Positions 35,354-45,884 of a stretch of 64,000 bases of DNA are shown one piece after another. The stretch spans positions 14,234,286 to 14,298,285 of the forward strand of contig CM056380.1 of NCBI GenBank assembly GCA_029718625.1, in the 5' to 3' direction. Numbering within the stretch: the stretch's first letter is position 1; each line of letters opens with the position of its first letter. The translations under genes were made by a program, and so were the position numbers. The stretch comes from Synaphobranchus kaupii. Lineage: Eukaryota; Chordata; Actinopteri; Anguilliformes; Synaphobranchidae. The notes beneath the pieces are model-generated. The model was not told the origin of the DNA, searched no databases, and saw only the letters and a program-made list of their open reading frames with translations.

Positions 35354-35611
35354 TGTAATGTTCCGCTCCCTTCCTGTTCGTTTTCTGTATATTCCTGTTT
35401 TCCCTCCGTGTCATGTTGGATCCTTTTGTCCGTGTTTTCCCCGCTGCTGTGGTCTGGGCGTTTCCTTCTCTGTCTTGTTCGTCTGGTTGTCTTACTTCCG
35501 CCTTTTCACTCCGTCCCCCCTCGTTGCATGCATTTCCTCACCTGGTGTTTCTTAATCACTCCCGTTTATTTTCCACACCTGTTCCTTGTTTAGTTCTGTC
35601 ATTAACCTCAC

Positions 35612-35653
35612 TATTTATTCCTTCGGCTGGCTGCCAGTCGGCGCCAGTTCGTT
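35612..35653 (+). promoter_or_regulatory. LTR core promoter: TATA-like box and predicted mRNA 5' end, copy 2
   Basis: TATTTAT (35612-35618) is 31 bp upstream of GCCAGTTCGTT (35643-35653). That 11-mer is the exact complement of 36878-36888, one base after the LTR. The position thus satisfies both a TATA-to-start distance and a Tf1-style self-priming 5' end. Confidence 0.65.
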
Positions 35654-36284
35654 AACTATCGTCACGCGGTGTTAATGCTCGTTGTTTGCCTGGTCGCGTT
35701 CAAAGAACTACTCGCTTGGTTGTGGGATATTATCCCCTTGCAGCTAGAGTTCCGCTCCTAACTACAGTCTGGTAGTTATCCTCCAAGTCATTTCTTGTTG
35801 TTCATGCAGCTAACCTGTTTCCCCTCTCCTCCATCTAACCCAGCTCCCATTCTCCCGTGGCAGTGTTCGTTTCCCCCCGTTTTCGTTGTGTGTGTTGCGG
35901 TACCTCCACCTCCAGCTCGTGTAGGCTCCGGGTTGGCGTGTTACCTGGCTACCCTCCAGTTGTTCCTGTCCGGCCGAAGAAGCCAACTAGTTCTTCGGTT
36001 CCGGTTCCGGGAGCTCTGGAGACCAGTCAGCTCCTTCCGGACCTACCGCAGCTACGCCACACTACCCAGCCCTGCCGTGCTTCACCAACCACCTACCTCT
36101 CAAGCCCTGCACCTCCGTGAGAACCTCCCGGTCATTTCCGTGCCTTCCCTTGCACTAACCCCACCTGCTTTGTTTTGTTCTGTACCGGTGCAGTCAGTCC
36201 GGTCCAGTTCCTGTCCTGCCGTAGTGAGCCGCTCCCCAGCTAGTCCAGTCCAGTCCAGGTGTGAGCCGTGCACCTACCTGTCCA

Positions 36285-36680
36285 GTCCAGTTCCGGTTTG
36301 GAACAATCCGTTCCAGACCCTGCTTCCCGTGTGGACCTCCCGGTCCAGTTCCAGTCCAGTCCAGTTCCGGTTTGGAACAAATCCGTTCCAGACCCTGATT
36401 CCAGTGTGACCTCCCGGTCCAGTTCCAGTCCTGTCCAGTTCCGGTTTGGAACAAATCCGTTCCAGACCCTGATTCCAGTGTGGACCTCCCGGTCCAGTTC
36501 CAGTCCAGTCCAGTTCCGGTTTGGAACACACCCGTTCCAGATCCTGATTCCAGTGTGGACCTCCCGGTCCAGTTCCAGTCCAGTCCAGTTCCGGTTTGGA
36601 ACATTCCGTTCCAGATCCTGATTCCCAAAGTGGACCTCCCGGTCCAGTTCCAGTCCAGTCCAGTTCCGGCTTGGAACGAA
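36285..36680 (+). repeat. 75-bp minisatellite in 5' LTR, copy 2
   Basis: About five to six units, each with CCGGTCCAGTTCCAGTCCAG, then TTCCGGTTTGGAACA and CCGTTCCAGA. The period is 75 bp where measured (36481 to 36556). It keeps frames open on both strands; these are rejected as genes. Confidence 0.9.
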
Positions 36681-36776
36681 CGTTCCAGACCTGCCAGCCC
36701 AGCTCCGGCTTGGAGCAGCCCGTCCCGGGCTTCCTTGCTGTTCCAGCGTAATATTGTGTATTGCCTTTTCTGTACA

Positions 36777-36810
36777 GTGTTGGGACTACCCCAACACTTA
36801 ATTTAATAAA
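36777..36810 (+). terminator. Hairpin and AATAAA poly(A) signal in 5' LTR, copy 2
   Basis: An 8-bp perfect stem (GTGTTGGG/CCCAACAC, 36777-36797) lies seven bases before AATAAA (36805-36810). The 3' LTR equivalent (42642-42675) would end the transcript. Confidence 0.75.
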
Positions 36811-36877
36811 CCCCCCTTTTGTGAATCTGTCTCCTGGTCGTTGCACTTGGGTTCGTCTCGTTCCGGGTTCGTAACAG

Positions 36878-36888
36878 AACGAACTGGC
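36878..36888 (+). promoter_or_regulatory. Primer-binding region (self-priming type)
   Basis: AACGAACTGGC begins two bases after the LTR end. It is perfectly complementary to GCCAGTTCGTT at the predicted mRNA 5' end (35643-35653). No standard tRNA primer-binding sequence beginning TGG is present at the LTR junction. In Tf1, the founding member of the Tf1/sushi group, the first 11 nt of the mRNA prime minus-strand synthesis in this way. Confidence 0.7.
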
Positions 36889-36896
36889 CCAAAATC

Positions 36897-37859
36897 ATGG
36901 ACCCAGCCGACCTGGAGCAAATTCGTCACGCCTTCTCCTGCCAAACTGCGGTCAGCGACCAACAGGGCCGACGTTTGGATGACGTGTTGGAGGTGCTGAG
37001 GGGCATCACGGAGCAAGTGGCGCAGCTAGCTCTTCACCAGCCGCTTCCGCGTATTCCTATGGGCCCTACACCGCCCGCGCCGGATCCGCCGATGGATCCT
37101 TCTGTTCCCACTTCTCTCCGAGAGCCCCGCGTTCAACATCCAGAGTTATACCGCGGGGGATTGGGAAAGTGTCGCGAATTCCTGATGAAATGCGACATAG
37201 TATTCCGGATGCAGCCCTCCTCCTTCGCCTCCGACCCATGTAAGATCGCCTTCATAATGAGCAGTTTGGGAGGAGGTGCCCTGGAGTGGGCTACATCCAT
37301 TTGGGACAGCCAAGTCGCGCTCTGCAACAACTTCGCCGCCTTCACCGCTGAGATGCGGCGTGTATTCGATCACCCTACCTGTGGGCGAGACGCAACTCAA
37401 CGCCTACTTCAGGTCCGTCAAGGAAGCCGTAGCGTTGCTGAAATGGCAATCCAATTCCGTACCCTCGCAGCGGAGTCCGGATGGAATGACACCGCCCTTC
37501 AGGGGGCTTTCCGCCAGGCGCTGAGCGAAGAGTTAAAGGACCAACTTGCCACCCGCGAAGAATCCACGTCACTCAATTGCCTTATTAGCCTGGCCATCGC
37601 TATTGACAACCGTCTCCGTATCCGGGCCCGTGAGCGAGGGGGGAACTCCGGTCATCAGCATCAGCAACACATACGCTCACACTCTTCTGCCTCTGGATCC
37701 AGAGCGGCGTCTGGGGTCTCTGAGGAAGAGCCCATGCAACTGGGCAGAGTTGCGGTCAACGCCGAGGAGCGCCAACGTCGCCTGTGATCTAGATCCTGTT
37801 TTTACTGTGGCAAACCAGGCCACCAGATCGCCTCATGCCCCATTCGCCCAAAAGAGTAG
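36897..37859 (+). pseudogene. gag: Gag of copy 2, broken by a premature stop
   Basis: Homologue of the copy 1 Gag, and very similar throughout (start [20 protein letters not shown]). The frame reaches TGA at 37785-37787 after 296 residues, at a position that is an arginine codon in copy 1. The base change is the one expected from CpG deamination. Beyond the stop the frame stays open through the CCHC zinc knuckle ([14 protein letters not shown]) to TAG at 37857-37859. The truncated protein would lack nucleocapsid RNA binding, and ribosomes would not reach the frameshift site. The start ATG is 20 bp after the LTR. Confidence 0.93.
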
Positions 37860-40800
37860 GCTCGCCAGTTAAACTGGGCGTACTGACAAGCCCAATCATA
37901 CCTTGCCATGCAGCTCAGAATCGCCTTGTCTTCAAGGCCACTCTCCTTTGGAGGGACAAGTCCGAAGTCTCGTCGGCCCTTATCGACTCTGGTGCCGACG
38001 CTAACTTCATGGACATCACCTTCGCCAGGAGGGCCGGCATCCCCACGGAACTGCTACCCTCTCCCATTACTGCTTTTGCCTTAGACGGTAGGAGTCTGGG
38101 GTTAGTCACCCACTCCACCGTTCCAGTACAGCTCGTTTTATCCGGCAATCATCGGGAGAGTATTCAACTTCTGCTCATCAACTCTAAACAATCCTCCATA
38201 GTTTTGGGTCAGACCTGGCTCCGCCTTCACAACCCTCACATCGACTGGCAAGCCGGTCGTATCCTGGCGTGGAGTGGTCACTGTCTGGCTAGCTGTCTTC
38301 GTTCCGCTCTCCCCCCTCCGGGATCCAAGAATTCCAGCACCAACCTACCCGAACCCGATCTGTTCAACGTTCCCAAGCAATATCACGACCTCTGCCTTAC
38401 CTTTTCAAAATCACGCGCTCTGTCCCTACCTCCTCACCGACCCTATGATTGTTGCATTGACCTGCTGGCGGGAGCCAAGCTTCCGTCGGGTCGTCTCTAC
38501 AGTCTGTCGGGTCCGGAGAAACTCTCCATGGAGGAGTATATTCATGAGTCCCTCGCCTCGGGCATCATCCGCCCTTCCTCCTCTCCTGTTGGTGCTGGGT
38601 TCTTTTTTGTGGGGAAAAAGGACGGCTCACTACGGCCCTGCATCGACTACCGGGGGCTCAATCAAATTACCATCCGCAACAAATATCCTCTTCCCCTTAT
38701 TAACACTGCCTTTGAACCCCTCTCGCAGGCCGTCATTTTCACCAAGCTCGACCTCCGTAATGCGTACCACTTGGTGCGTATACGGGAGGGGGATGAATGG
38801 AAGACTGCCTTCAATACCCCGTTGGGCCACTACGAGTACCTGGTGGTCCCCTTCGGCCTTACTAACGCCCCGGCAGTCTTCCAGGGCATGGTGAATGACG
38901 TCCTGCGAGACCTGTTGGGGAAGACTGTTTTCGTGTATATCGATGATATTTTGATTTTTTCTAAGTCCCCCCAGGAGCACATTCTCCATGTCCGGGAGGT
39001 TCTCCAGCGCCTGCTTGAAAACCAGCTCTTCGTTAAGGCAGAGAAGTGCTCCTTCCACGTCTCCTCAGTCCCGTTCCTCGGCTTCATCATCGAGGAGGGC
39101 AGCATCCGGGCGGATCCCGCCAAGATCAAGGCGGTGACAGAATGGCCCCAACCCACCTCTCGTAAGCACCTGCAACAGTTTCTTGGTTTTGCCAATTTTT
39201 ATCGTAGGTTCATCCGTAATTACAGTGTCATTGCTGCTCCCCTAACCAAACTCACCTCCACTGCTTTTTCTTTTTGTTGGAACTCCGAGGCCCAGCTCGC
39301 GTTTGAACGCCTTAAGGCTCGGTTTTCCTCGGCCCCTATTCTTTGTCACCCTGACCCCACTCGCCAATTTACGATTGAGGTGGATGCCTCCGACACCGGC
39401 GTGGGGGCCATTCTGTCCCAACGAGCCGCCTTGGACAACAAGCTCCATCCCTGTGCTTTCTTCTCCCGGAGGCTGTCCTCCGCCGAGCGGAACTATGATG
39501 TCGGGGATCGGGAGCTTCTGGCCATCAAGCTGGCTCTTGAGGAGTGGCGCCACTGGCTGGAGGGGGCAGGTAGCCCCTTTATTGTTTTAACTGACCACCA
39601 AAACCTTATTTATCTAAAGTCTGCTAAGAGGCTTAATGCCAGACAGGCTAGGTGGTCATTATTCTTTGCCCGATTTAATTTTTCTGTGTCCTTCCGCCCC
39701 GGTTCCCGCAATATCAAAGCGGATGCATTATCCCGTGTTTTTTCCCTTCCCTCCAGTCCTGCTGACCCCGAGCCTATTCTACCGGCTTCCTGTATGGTGG
39801 CTGCGGTCTCCTGGACGATTGAGGAGGTTGTGAGGTCCGCCCAGACTTCCCACCCTGACCCCCGTAGTAACCCTAACTCCTCCCTGTTTGTTCCCAACTC
39901 CGTCCGCTCCCAGGTCCTTGAGTGGGTTCACGCCTCCTGTCTGGCGTGTCACCCAGGGGTTGCCAGAACGACCACCCTCGTCAGGAGGAGTTTTTGGTGG
40001 CCCACGCTCAAGGAGGATACCCGTGCTTTTGTCCTGGCCTGCGCGGTGTGCGCCAGGAGCAAGGCTTCCCACCAGCCTCCCTCTGGTCTTCTCCTTCCCC
40101 TCCCTGTCCCGGGCCGTCCTTGGAGCCACATTGGCGTTGACTTCGTCACCGGTCTGCCATTGTCAGAGGGCAACTCCGTCATTCTGACAATTGTGGATCG
40201 GTTCTCCAAGGCGGTTCACTTTGTTCCCCTCCCTAAGCTCCCGTCCGCCCTCGAAACGGCGGAGCTCCTGGTGTCACAGGTGGTCAGGCTGCACGGGATC
40301 CCATCCGACATTGTGTCGGACCGTGGGCCCCAATTCTCCTCCCAGGTGTGGAGGGCGTTCTGTGTAGCCCTGGGGGCCTCGGCCAGTCTGTCGTCTGGTT
40401 TTCATCCCCAGTCTAACGGCCAGGCAGAGAGGGCGAACCAGGACCTGGGGGCCGCCCTGCGGTGCGTCACTGCACACAATCCCGCCTCCTGGAGCCGTTT
40501 TCTTCCCTGGGTAGAGTACGCCCATAACTCCCTTAAGAGTGCGTCTACAGGGCTGTCCCCGTTCGAGTGCTCATTAGGTTACCAACCCCCTCTCCTGTCG
40601 GCCCAGGAGGCCGAGGTAGCAGTCCCCTCCGTTAAGTCCCACATCCTCAAGTGCAAACGCATGTGGAGACTTGCACGCACCGCACTCCTGCGTTCTAATT
40701 CCCGTTCTCAACGTCTGGCGGACCTGCACAGGACCGCAGCCCCTAAATACAGAGCCGGGCAGCAGGTCTGGCTTTCCACATCCAACATTTCCCTTCCCTC

Positions 40801-41206
40801 CTCCTCTAAGAAACTTCGGCCCCGGTTTATTGGTCCCTTCCCTGTTGTTTGTCTCATTAACCCGGTTTCTGTTAAACTCTCCCTCCCTTCCTCCCTCAAG
40901 GTCTACCCCGTTTTTCATGTGTCACAGATCAAGCCTGTCGCCTCCAGCCCCCTCAGTGCCCCTACCCTCCCTCCTCCACCCGTCCGGGTCATCGACAACG
41001 CCCCGGCCTACACGGTGGACCGCATTATCGACATCCGCCGTAAGGGTCGGGGTTTTCAATACCTCGTGGACTGGGAGGGGTATGGTCCTGAGGAGCGGTC
41101 GTGGCTCCACAGGAGCCTCATCCTGGATCAATCATTGATCCAGGATTTCCACAGTCGCTTCCCTCTCAAGACCAGGCCGCCAGGTACGCCAGGGGGCGTA
41201 CGTTGA
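37835..41206 (+). CDS. pol: Pol polyprotein of sushi-type retrotransposon, copy 2
   Basis: Same domain order as in copy 1, with residues offset by 13 (numbered from 37835). Protease DSGA from D51; reverse transcriptase YIDD at 368-371; RNase H, with D517, E560 and D587 expected at the equivalent positions; integrase triad D769, D829, E865; C-terminal chromodomain with [20 protein letters not shown]. The frame is uninterrupted to TGA at the polypurine tract and differs from copy 1 by scattered substitutions. True expression would begin at the frameshift site (37847-37853), which the gag nonsense codon upstream now cuts off. Confidence 0.95.
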   Translation: MPHSPKRVGSPVKLGVLTSPIIPCHAAQNRLVFKATLLWRDKSEVSSALIDSGADANFMDITFARRAGIPTELLPSPITAFALDGRSLGLVTHSTVPVQLVLSGNHRESIQLLLINSKQSSIVLGQTWLRLHNPHIDWQAGRILAWSGHCLASCLRSALPPPGSKNSSTNLPEPDLFNVPKQYHDLCLTFSKSRALSLPPHRPYDCCIDLLAGAKLPSGRLYSLSGPEKLSMEEYIHESLASGIIRPSSSPVGAGFFFVGKKDGSLRPCIDYRGLNQITIRNKYPLPLINTAFEPLSQAVIFTKLDLRNAYHLVRIREGDEWKTAFNTPLGHYEYLVVPFGLTNAPAVFQGMVNDVLRDLLGKTVFVYIDDILIFSKSPQEHILHVREVLQRLLENQLFVKAEKCSFHVSSVPFLGFIIEEGSIRADPAKIKAVTEWPQPTSRKHLQQFLGFANFYRRFIRNYSVIAAPLTKLTSTAFSFCWNSEAQLAFERLKARFSSAPILCHPDPTRQFTIEVDASDTGVGAILSQRAALDNKLHPCAFFSRRLSSAERNYDVGDRELLAIKLALEEWRHWLEGAGSPFIVLTDHQNLIYLKSAKRLNARQARWSLFFARFNFSVSFRPGSRNIKADALSRVFSLPSSPADPEPILPASCMVAAVSWTIEEVVRSAQTSHPDPRSNPNSSLFVPNSVRSQVLEWVHASCLACHPGVARTTTLVRRSFWWPTLKEDTRAFVLACAVCARSKASHQPPSGLLLPLPVPGRPWSHIGVDFVTGLPLSEGNSVILTIVDRFSKAVHFVPLPKLPSALETAELLVSQVVRLHGIPSDIVSDRGPQFSSQVWRAFCVALGASASLSSGFHPQSNGQAERANQDLGAALRCVTAHNPASWSRFLPWVEYAHNSLKSASTGLSPFECSLGYQPPLLSAQEAEVAVPSVKSHILKCKRMWRLARTALLRSNSRSQRLADLHRTAAPKYRAGQQVWLSTSNISLPSSSKKLRPRFIGPFPVVCLINPVSVKLSLPSSLKVYPVFHVSQIKPVASSPLSAPTLPPPPVRVIDNAPAYTVDRIIDIRRKGRGFQYLVDWEGYGPEERSWLHRSLILDQSLIQDFHSRFPLKTRPPGTPGGVR
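37847..37892 (+). promoter_or_regulatory. -1 frameshift site, copy 2
   Basis: CCCAAAA at 37847-37853, in the same phase as in copy 1, followed by GAG TAG. The downstream stem GGCTCG (37859-37864) with CAAGCC (37887-37892) has one C/A mismatch compared with copy 1. The internal hairpin CCAGT/ACTGG is better paired than in copy 1. Confidence 0.8.
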
Positions 41207-41215
41207 GGGGGGGGG
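41206..41215 (+). promoter_or_regulatory. Polypurine tract, copy 2
   Basis: A plus nine G, overlapping the pol stop codon and ending three bases before the 3' LTR. Confidence 0.85.
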
Positions 41216-41218
41216 TAC

Positions 41219-42742
41219 TGTAATGTTCCGCTCCCTTCCTGTTCGTTTTCTGTATATTCCTGTTTTCCCTCCGTGTCATGTTGGATCCTTTTGTCCGTGT
41301 TTTCCCCGCTGCTGTGGTCTGGGCGTTTCCTTCTCTGTCTTGTTCGTCTGGTTGTCTTACTTCCGCCTTTTCACTCCGTCCCCCCTCGTTGCATGCATTT
41401 CCTCACCTGGTGTTTCTTAATCACTCCCGTTTATTTTCCACACCTGTTCCTTGTTTAGTTCTGTCATTAACCTCACTATTTATTCCTTCGGCTGGCTGCC
41501 AGTCGGCGCCAGTTCGTTAACTATCGTCACGCGGTGTTAATGCTCGTTGTTTGCCTGGTCGCGTTCAAAGAACTACTCGCTTGGTTGTGGGATATTATCC
41601 CCTTGCAGCTAGAGTTCCGCTCCTAACTACAGTCTGGTAGTTATCCTCCAAGTCATTTCTTGTTGTTCATGCAGCTAACCTGTTTCCCCTCTCCTCCATC
41701 TAACCCAGCTCCCATTCTCCCGTGGCAGTGTTCGTTTCCCCCCGTTTTCGTTGTGTGTGTTGCGGTACCTCCACCTCCAGCTCGTGTAGGCTCCAGGTTG
41801 GCGTGTTACCTGGCTACCCTCCAGTTGTTCCTGTCCGGCCGAAGAAGCCAACTAGTTCTTCGGTTCCGGTTCCGGGAGCTCTGGAGACCAGTCAGCTCCT
41901 TCCGGACCTACCGCAGCTACGCCACACTACCCAGCCCTGCCGTGCTTCACCAACCACCTACCTCTCAAGCCCTGCACCTCCGTGAGAACCTCCCGGTCAT
42001 TTCCGTGCCTTCCCTTGCACTAACCCCACCTGCTTTGTTTTGTTCTGTACCGGTGCAGTCAGTCCGGTCCAGTTCCTGTCCTGCCGTAGTGAGCCGCTCC
42101 TCAGCTAGTCCAGTCCAGTCCAGGTGTGAGCCGTGCACCTACCTGTCCAGTCCAGTTCCGGTTTGGAACAATCCGTTCCAGACCCTGCTTCCCGTGTGGA
42201 CCTCCCGGTCCAGTTCCAGTCCAGTCCAGTTCCGGTTTGGAACAAATCCGTTCCAGACCCTGATTCCAGTGTGACCTCCCGGTCCAGTTCCAGTCCTGTC
42301 CAGTTCCGGTTTGGAACAAATCCGTTCCAGACCCTGATTCCAGTGTGGACCTCCCGGTCCAGTTCCAGTCCAGTCCAGTTCCGGTTTGGAACACACCCGT
42401 TCCAGATCCTGATTCCAGTGTGGACCTCCCGGTCCAGTTCCAGTCCAGTCCAGTTCCGGTTTGGAACATTCCGTTCCAGATCCTGATTCCCAAAGTGGAC
42501 CTCCCGGTCCAGTTCCAGTCCAGTCCAGTTCCGGCTTGGAACGAACGTTCCAGACCTGCCAGCCCAGCTCCGGCTTGGAGCAGCCCGTCCCGGGCTTCCT
42601 TGCTGTTCCAGCGTAATATTGTGTATTGCCTTTTCTGTACAGTGTTGGGACTACCCCAACACTTAATTTAATAAACCCCCCTTTTTGTGAATCTGTCTCC
42701 TGGTCGTTGCACTTGGGTTCGTCTCGTTCCGGGTTCGTAACA
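41219..42742 (+). repeat. 3' LTR of copy 2 (1524 bp)
   Basis: Near-identical to the 5' LTR. I find one G/A and one C/T difference and one extra T after the poly(A) signal. It carries the same 75-bp minisatellite (about 42150-42545), hairpin (42642-42662) and AATAAA (42670-42675). Confidence 0.96.
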
Positions 42743-42747
42743 ATAGC
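42743..42747 (+). other. Target-site duplication, right (copy 2)
   Basis: ATAGC, matching 35349-35353. Confidence 0.93.
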
Positions 42748-43070
42748 TAGCTAAAACTAAAATTACTGAATCCCTTTACCTAGCACCTCGTCAAGAAGGG
42801 AAATCCAAACCATCTCCATGGTAACGTGGGGATTCCCCTGTTTTTACAGTAACGTGATACGCCATGTACAGTAAAATACCGTTACTGTAGGTAACATTTG
42901 AGGGGTTTTATGTAATGCACTTTTATGCAATGCACTTACACAATTCCCTTAGGTAATGGGAAATAATTCCTTAAGCAACACATCTAAGCGGAAAACCGAA
43001 GGTGTTTAATGCAACTGGGCCCAGGCCTTTACAATAGGCTGCAGCTGCCATGATTGACAATGAACCACAG
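42748..43070. other. Non-coding stretch
   Basis: The continuation of the pre-insertion host DNA. Nothing recognised. Confidence 0.5.
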
Positions 43071-43074
43071 CTGC

Positions 43075-43635
43075 TACTCTGCCTGTGAGTGGGGCCGGCG
43101 CTGTCCCTGGTCCTGTAGCTCTCCTGTGAGTGGGGCTGGTGCTGTCCCTGGTCCTGTAGCTCTCCTGAGTGTGGGGTCAGCACTGTCCCTGGTCCTATAG
43201 CTCTCCTGTGAGTGGGGCCAGCGTTGTCCCTGGTCCTGTAGCTCTCCTGTGAGTGGGGTCAGTGCTGTCCCTGGTCCTGTAGCTCTCCTGTGAGTGGGGC
43301 TGGCGCTGTCCCTGGTCCTGTAGCTCTCCTGTGGGTGGGGCCGGCGCTGTCCCTGGTCCTGTAGCTCTCTTGTTTGTGGGGCTGGTGCTGTCCCTGGTCC
43401 TGTAGCTCTCCTGTGAGTGGGGCCGGCGCTGTCCCTGGTCCTGTAGCTCTCCTGTGTGTGGGGCTGGCGCTGTCCCTGGTCCTTTAGCTCTCCTGTGTGT
43501 GGGGCTGGTGCTGTCCCTGGTCCTGTAGCTCTCCTGTGAGTGGGGCCGGCGCTGTCCCTGGTCCTGTAGCTCTCCTGTGTGTGGGGCTGGCGCTGTCCCT
43601 GGTCCTTTAGCTCTCCTGAGAGTGGGGCCAGGAAC
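43075..43635 (+). repeat. 41-bp minisatellite
   Basis: About 13-14 units of 41 bp with the core GGTCCTGTAGCTCTCCTGTG, then AGTGGGGC and GGCGCTGTCCCT. Minus-strand open frames across it are repeat translations (Gln-Ser-Tyr-Arg-Thr-Arg-Asp type). Confidence 0.93.
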
Positions 43636-44320
43636 AGCTCTCTCTGCTCCTAACACACTTTTCCTGGCATCACAATGCACACTTTAAGAAATCACGTGTA
43701 TTGCTCCAATGTGATGTTGAAAGATAATTCACCCCTGTTGGAATAGGCCCTAAAACAAGGTTATTTTGGCACACAGATGCTTTGTGTGAAACATTCATAG
43801 TCAGATATTACACACTGTGTTTAGTTTGTGTTTGTAGTGCCAATGCTGCTTTACGTGCATTATTTACCTGATATTTATAATCACTGTACTGCTGTGCGTC
43901 GTTTATATTAAATGTGTGTACACTAACACTTCAGTGTTTTCAATCTGTTTTAGTGATTTTTTAAATCTTGTATTTATGAATACTAGTTTTGAAAGCTATA
44001 CTGTGTGTTGGTTCACACTTTTTTTATTGATAATCATATGAAATTCTGTCTGCTTTTCTTCTGTAGCTGTATTTAATATATTCACAATTTGTACATATTT
44101 CCCCTTTAAACAAGTCCCAAATAGGAACCATCTTCATTGCAAAGCTCCATGTACATTCCAGTAGCATTAGAATATCTGGCTGGCTGGCTGGCTGGACAGC
44201 AGCCAGGGAGATCCTTGTGGACGCAGGAAGCCGCCGCGTTCTCTCTCCGAGCCTCCCTGTGTCGTGATAACTGAGAGGTGCTCCGCCGTGCGAGCTCTAT
44301 TTTTGTTTTCCGAGCTAGTG

Positions 44321-44372
44321 CTCCTCCCTCCCCCTCCCCCTCCCCCTCCCCCTCCCCCTCCCCCGCCCCTCC
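44321..44372 (+). repeat. (CCCCTC)n microsatellite
   Basis: About eight to nine hexanucleotide units. Confidence 0.9.
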
Positions 44373-44549
44373 CCTTTTGAAAAAGCAACAGTCCCTGGGT
44401 GAACCTCTCTGCCGCCAGGATCGGGAAAGAGGGATACCCCAACCGAAAGGTCACATATATGACCCCAAGAAACGTAACAAGGTCCTGAACAATTATTCTG
44501 ACCGATTTGCAAGGGGATATGACAGAAACAGGGGTGGGGGTTGCAGAGT

Positions 44550-44690
44550 TCATCCTGGCAGGGATGAGACAGAGTTTGTTTTTGGACGCATGGAACCAGA
44601 AGTCATTAAAGGCCATTCTGTTTATACAGGGCAGAGAACATGGGTCACTGACACTCACAACACACTTCATATTTATGGTGATGAAAATAT
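44550..44690 (+). repeat. Dispersed repeat, paralogue of 34113-34290
   Basis: The same ordered phrases as in the other copy. This copy lacks an internal segment of about 30 bases present at about 34215-34245 (CTTCTTCAGCTGGGAAACAA region). Confidence 0.75.
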
Positions 44691-45685
44691 CTTTTCAGAT
44701 ATTTTTCTACTTTACTAAACACCTTTTCCATCTTAAACAGAAGGTTTAGTCTTTTTAAAGATGCACATCATTTTTGAAAATGTATGTATGACTTCTTTTA
44801 AGGCTACTCTTGTGCACATATGGGAGAAGTTGAACTTTGGCTTCAATGGCTTGTATACATTTCATTCACAAAGTGAATTTTCTAATTGATTGATGTAGTT
44901 TGCTAGATTATACATGTAATGGTATAAGAATTATAACCTGTTGTATGATAGATTGCACAGTGATCCCCTTAAGATGACATGTAGAGAAGAGTTTATTAAA
45001 ACATACCTATCCTATTTACTCCCGTTCTTACAATTTTTCCTTCTATTGTGTTGCACTTTATATACTTTATCTATTGCTTTTATTCCATTTTTTTTCTATT
45101 TAATTTATTTTTAACTTTGCCTTTTATTGTTTGTCTTTAGTGCTATCGTACAGAACTTTGAGCTGCAATTTCCTACATGAAATATGCTTTATACATAAAG
45201 TTTATTATGAACTTTTCCTTCATTGAGAGGAAAAACTGAGTTTACTCTTTACTGAGTTTACTTTTTAACGGAGTTTACTCTTTTTAAGTAATTTAACTTG
45301 TATTATCCATGGGTTTTTATGTAGTGAGGGTTCAGGCTGGGGCATACTGTGAAGTGTATCATAAGACTTATAATTGATTTATTTATATTTCAAAGTGGGT
45401 AAATCATGCTGACAGTCAAGCTCTCATTTACAGGCGAGACCTTTACAAAGAGGATGTAGGCAAACAGTCAAGAAGTAAAACACAATATATGTTTAGTAAT
45501 GCGTGTTTTACGAATACATTTTCATTAGATTTATTTTATTTTATTTGAAACATTGAACTGTTAAGTGTGTAGACAGACCCACCATCATTATTCCTTGTGA
45601 GTGATTTTGGTTCCCCTTCCACAAAACACTCCAGAGAAACAGCATGCAAAAGCTTGTCCATGTAGAACAAAGGTGTGAAGACGTG

Positions 45686-45849
45686 GTCCTGGAGGGCCGC
45701 AGGGTCTGCAGGTAAGTGTGGTTTCCTTTCAAGCAGCAGCCAATTAAGGCCTTGACAACAAGGTGTGAGGACTCTTTAGCCAAAGACTTAAATGAATCAC
45801 TCCTGCTGAAATGCACTGACAACCAGCAGATACTGCGGCCCTCCAGGAC
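45686..45849. repeat. MITE-like element with 16-bp perfect inverted ends
   Basis: GTCCTGGAGGGCCGCA (45686-45701) and its exact complement at 45834-45849, 164 bp overall, with no coding capacity. The phrase CCTCCAGGA recurs in the repeat at 10200-10508. Confidence 0.65.
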
Positions 45850-45884
45850 TGGAGTTTGATGCCCCTAATGTAGATGAACCATGC

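Larger units (their letters stand above)
35354..36876 (+). repeat. 5' LTR of copy 2 (1523 bp)
   Basis: TG...CA ends. U3 is short (about 290 bp to the predicted start at 35643). The R region is very long (to about 36830) and contains the 75-bp minisatellite. U5 is short. Confidence 0.96.
35354..42742 (+). mobile_element. Complete sushi-type Ty3/gypsy chromovirus, copy 2 (7389 bp)
   Basis: A full element: 5' LTR 35354-36876, primer-binding region, gag from 36897, pol 37835-41206, polypurine tract, 3' LTR 41219-42742, flanked by ATAGC on both sides. By direct comparison the LTRs differ at only two bases plus one T in a T-run, so insertion was recent. Pol is open with all catalytic residues. Gag has a premature stop before its zinc knuckle and upstream of the frameshift site, so Gag-Pol could not be made without readthrough. 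Confidence 0.96.
43636..45685. other. Non-coding stretch with microsatellites and a dispersed repeat
   Basis: Contains a TGGC run (about 44176-44194), a CCCCTC hexanucleotide array (44321-44372), and the repeat shared with 34113-34290 (44550-44690). A 146-codon frame at 44278-44718 has no recognised domain and partly overlaps both repeats, so it is not called a gene. Confidence 0.5.

Noticed and set aside
43195..43680. 161-codon minus-strand frame
   Set aside because: Translation of the 41-bp minisatellite.
44278..44718. 146-codon plus-strand frame
   Set aside because: Starts in a CCCCTC microsatellite and ends in a dispersed repeat shared with 34113-34290. No domain recognised.
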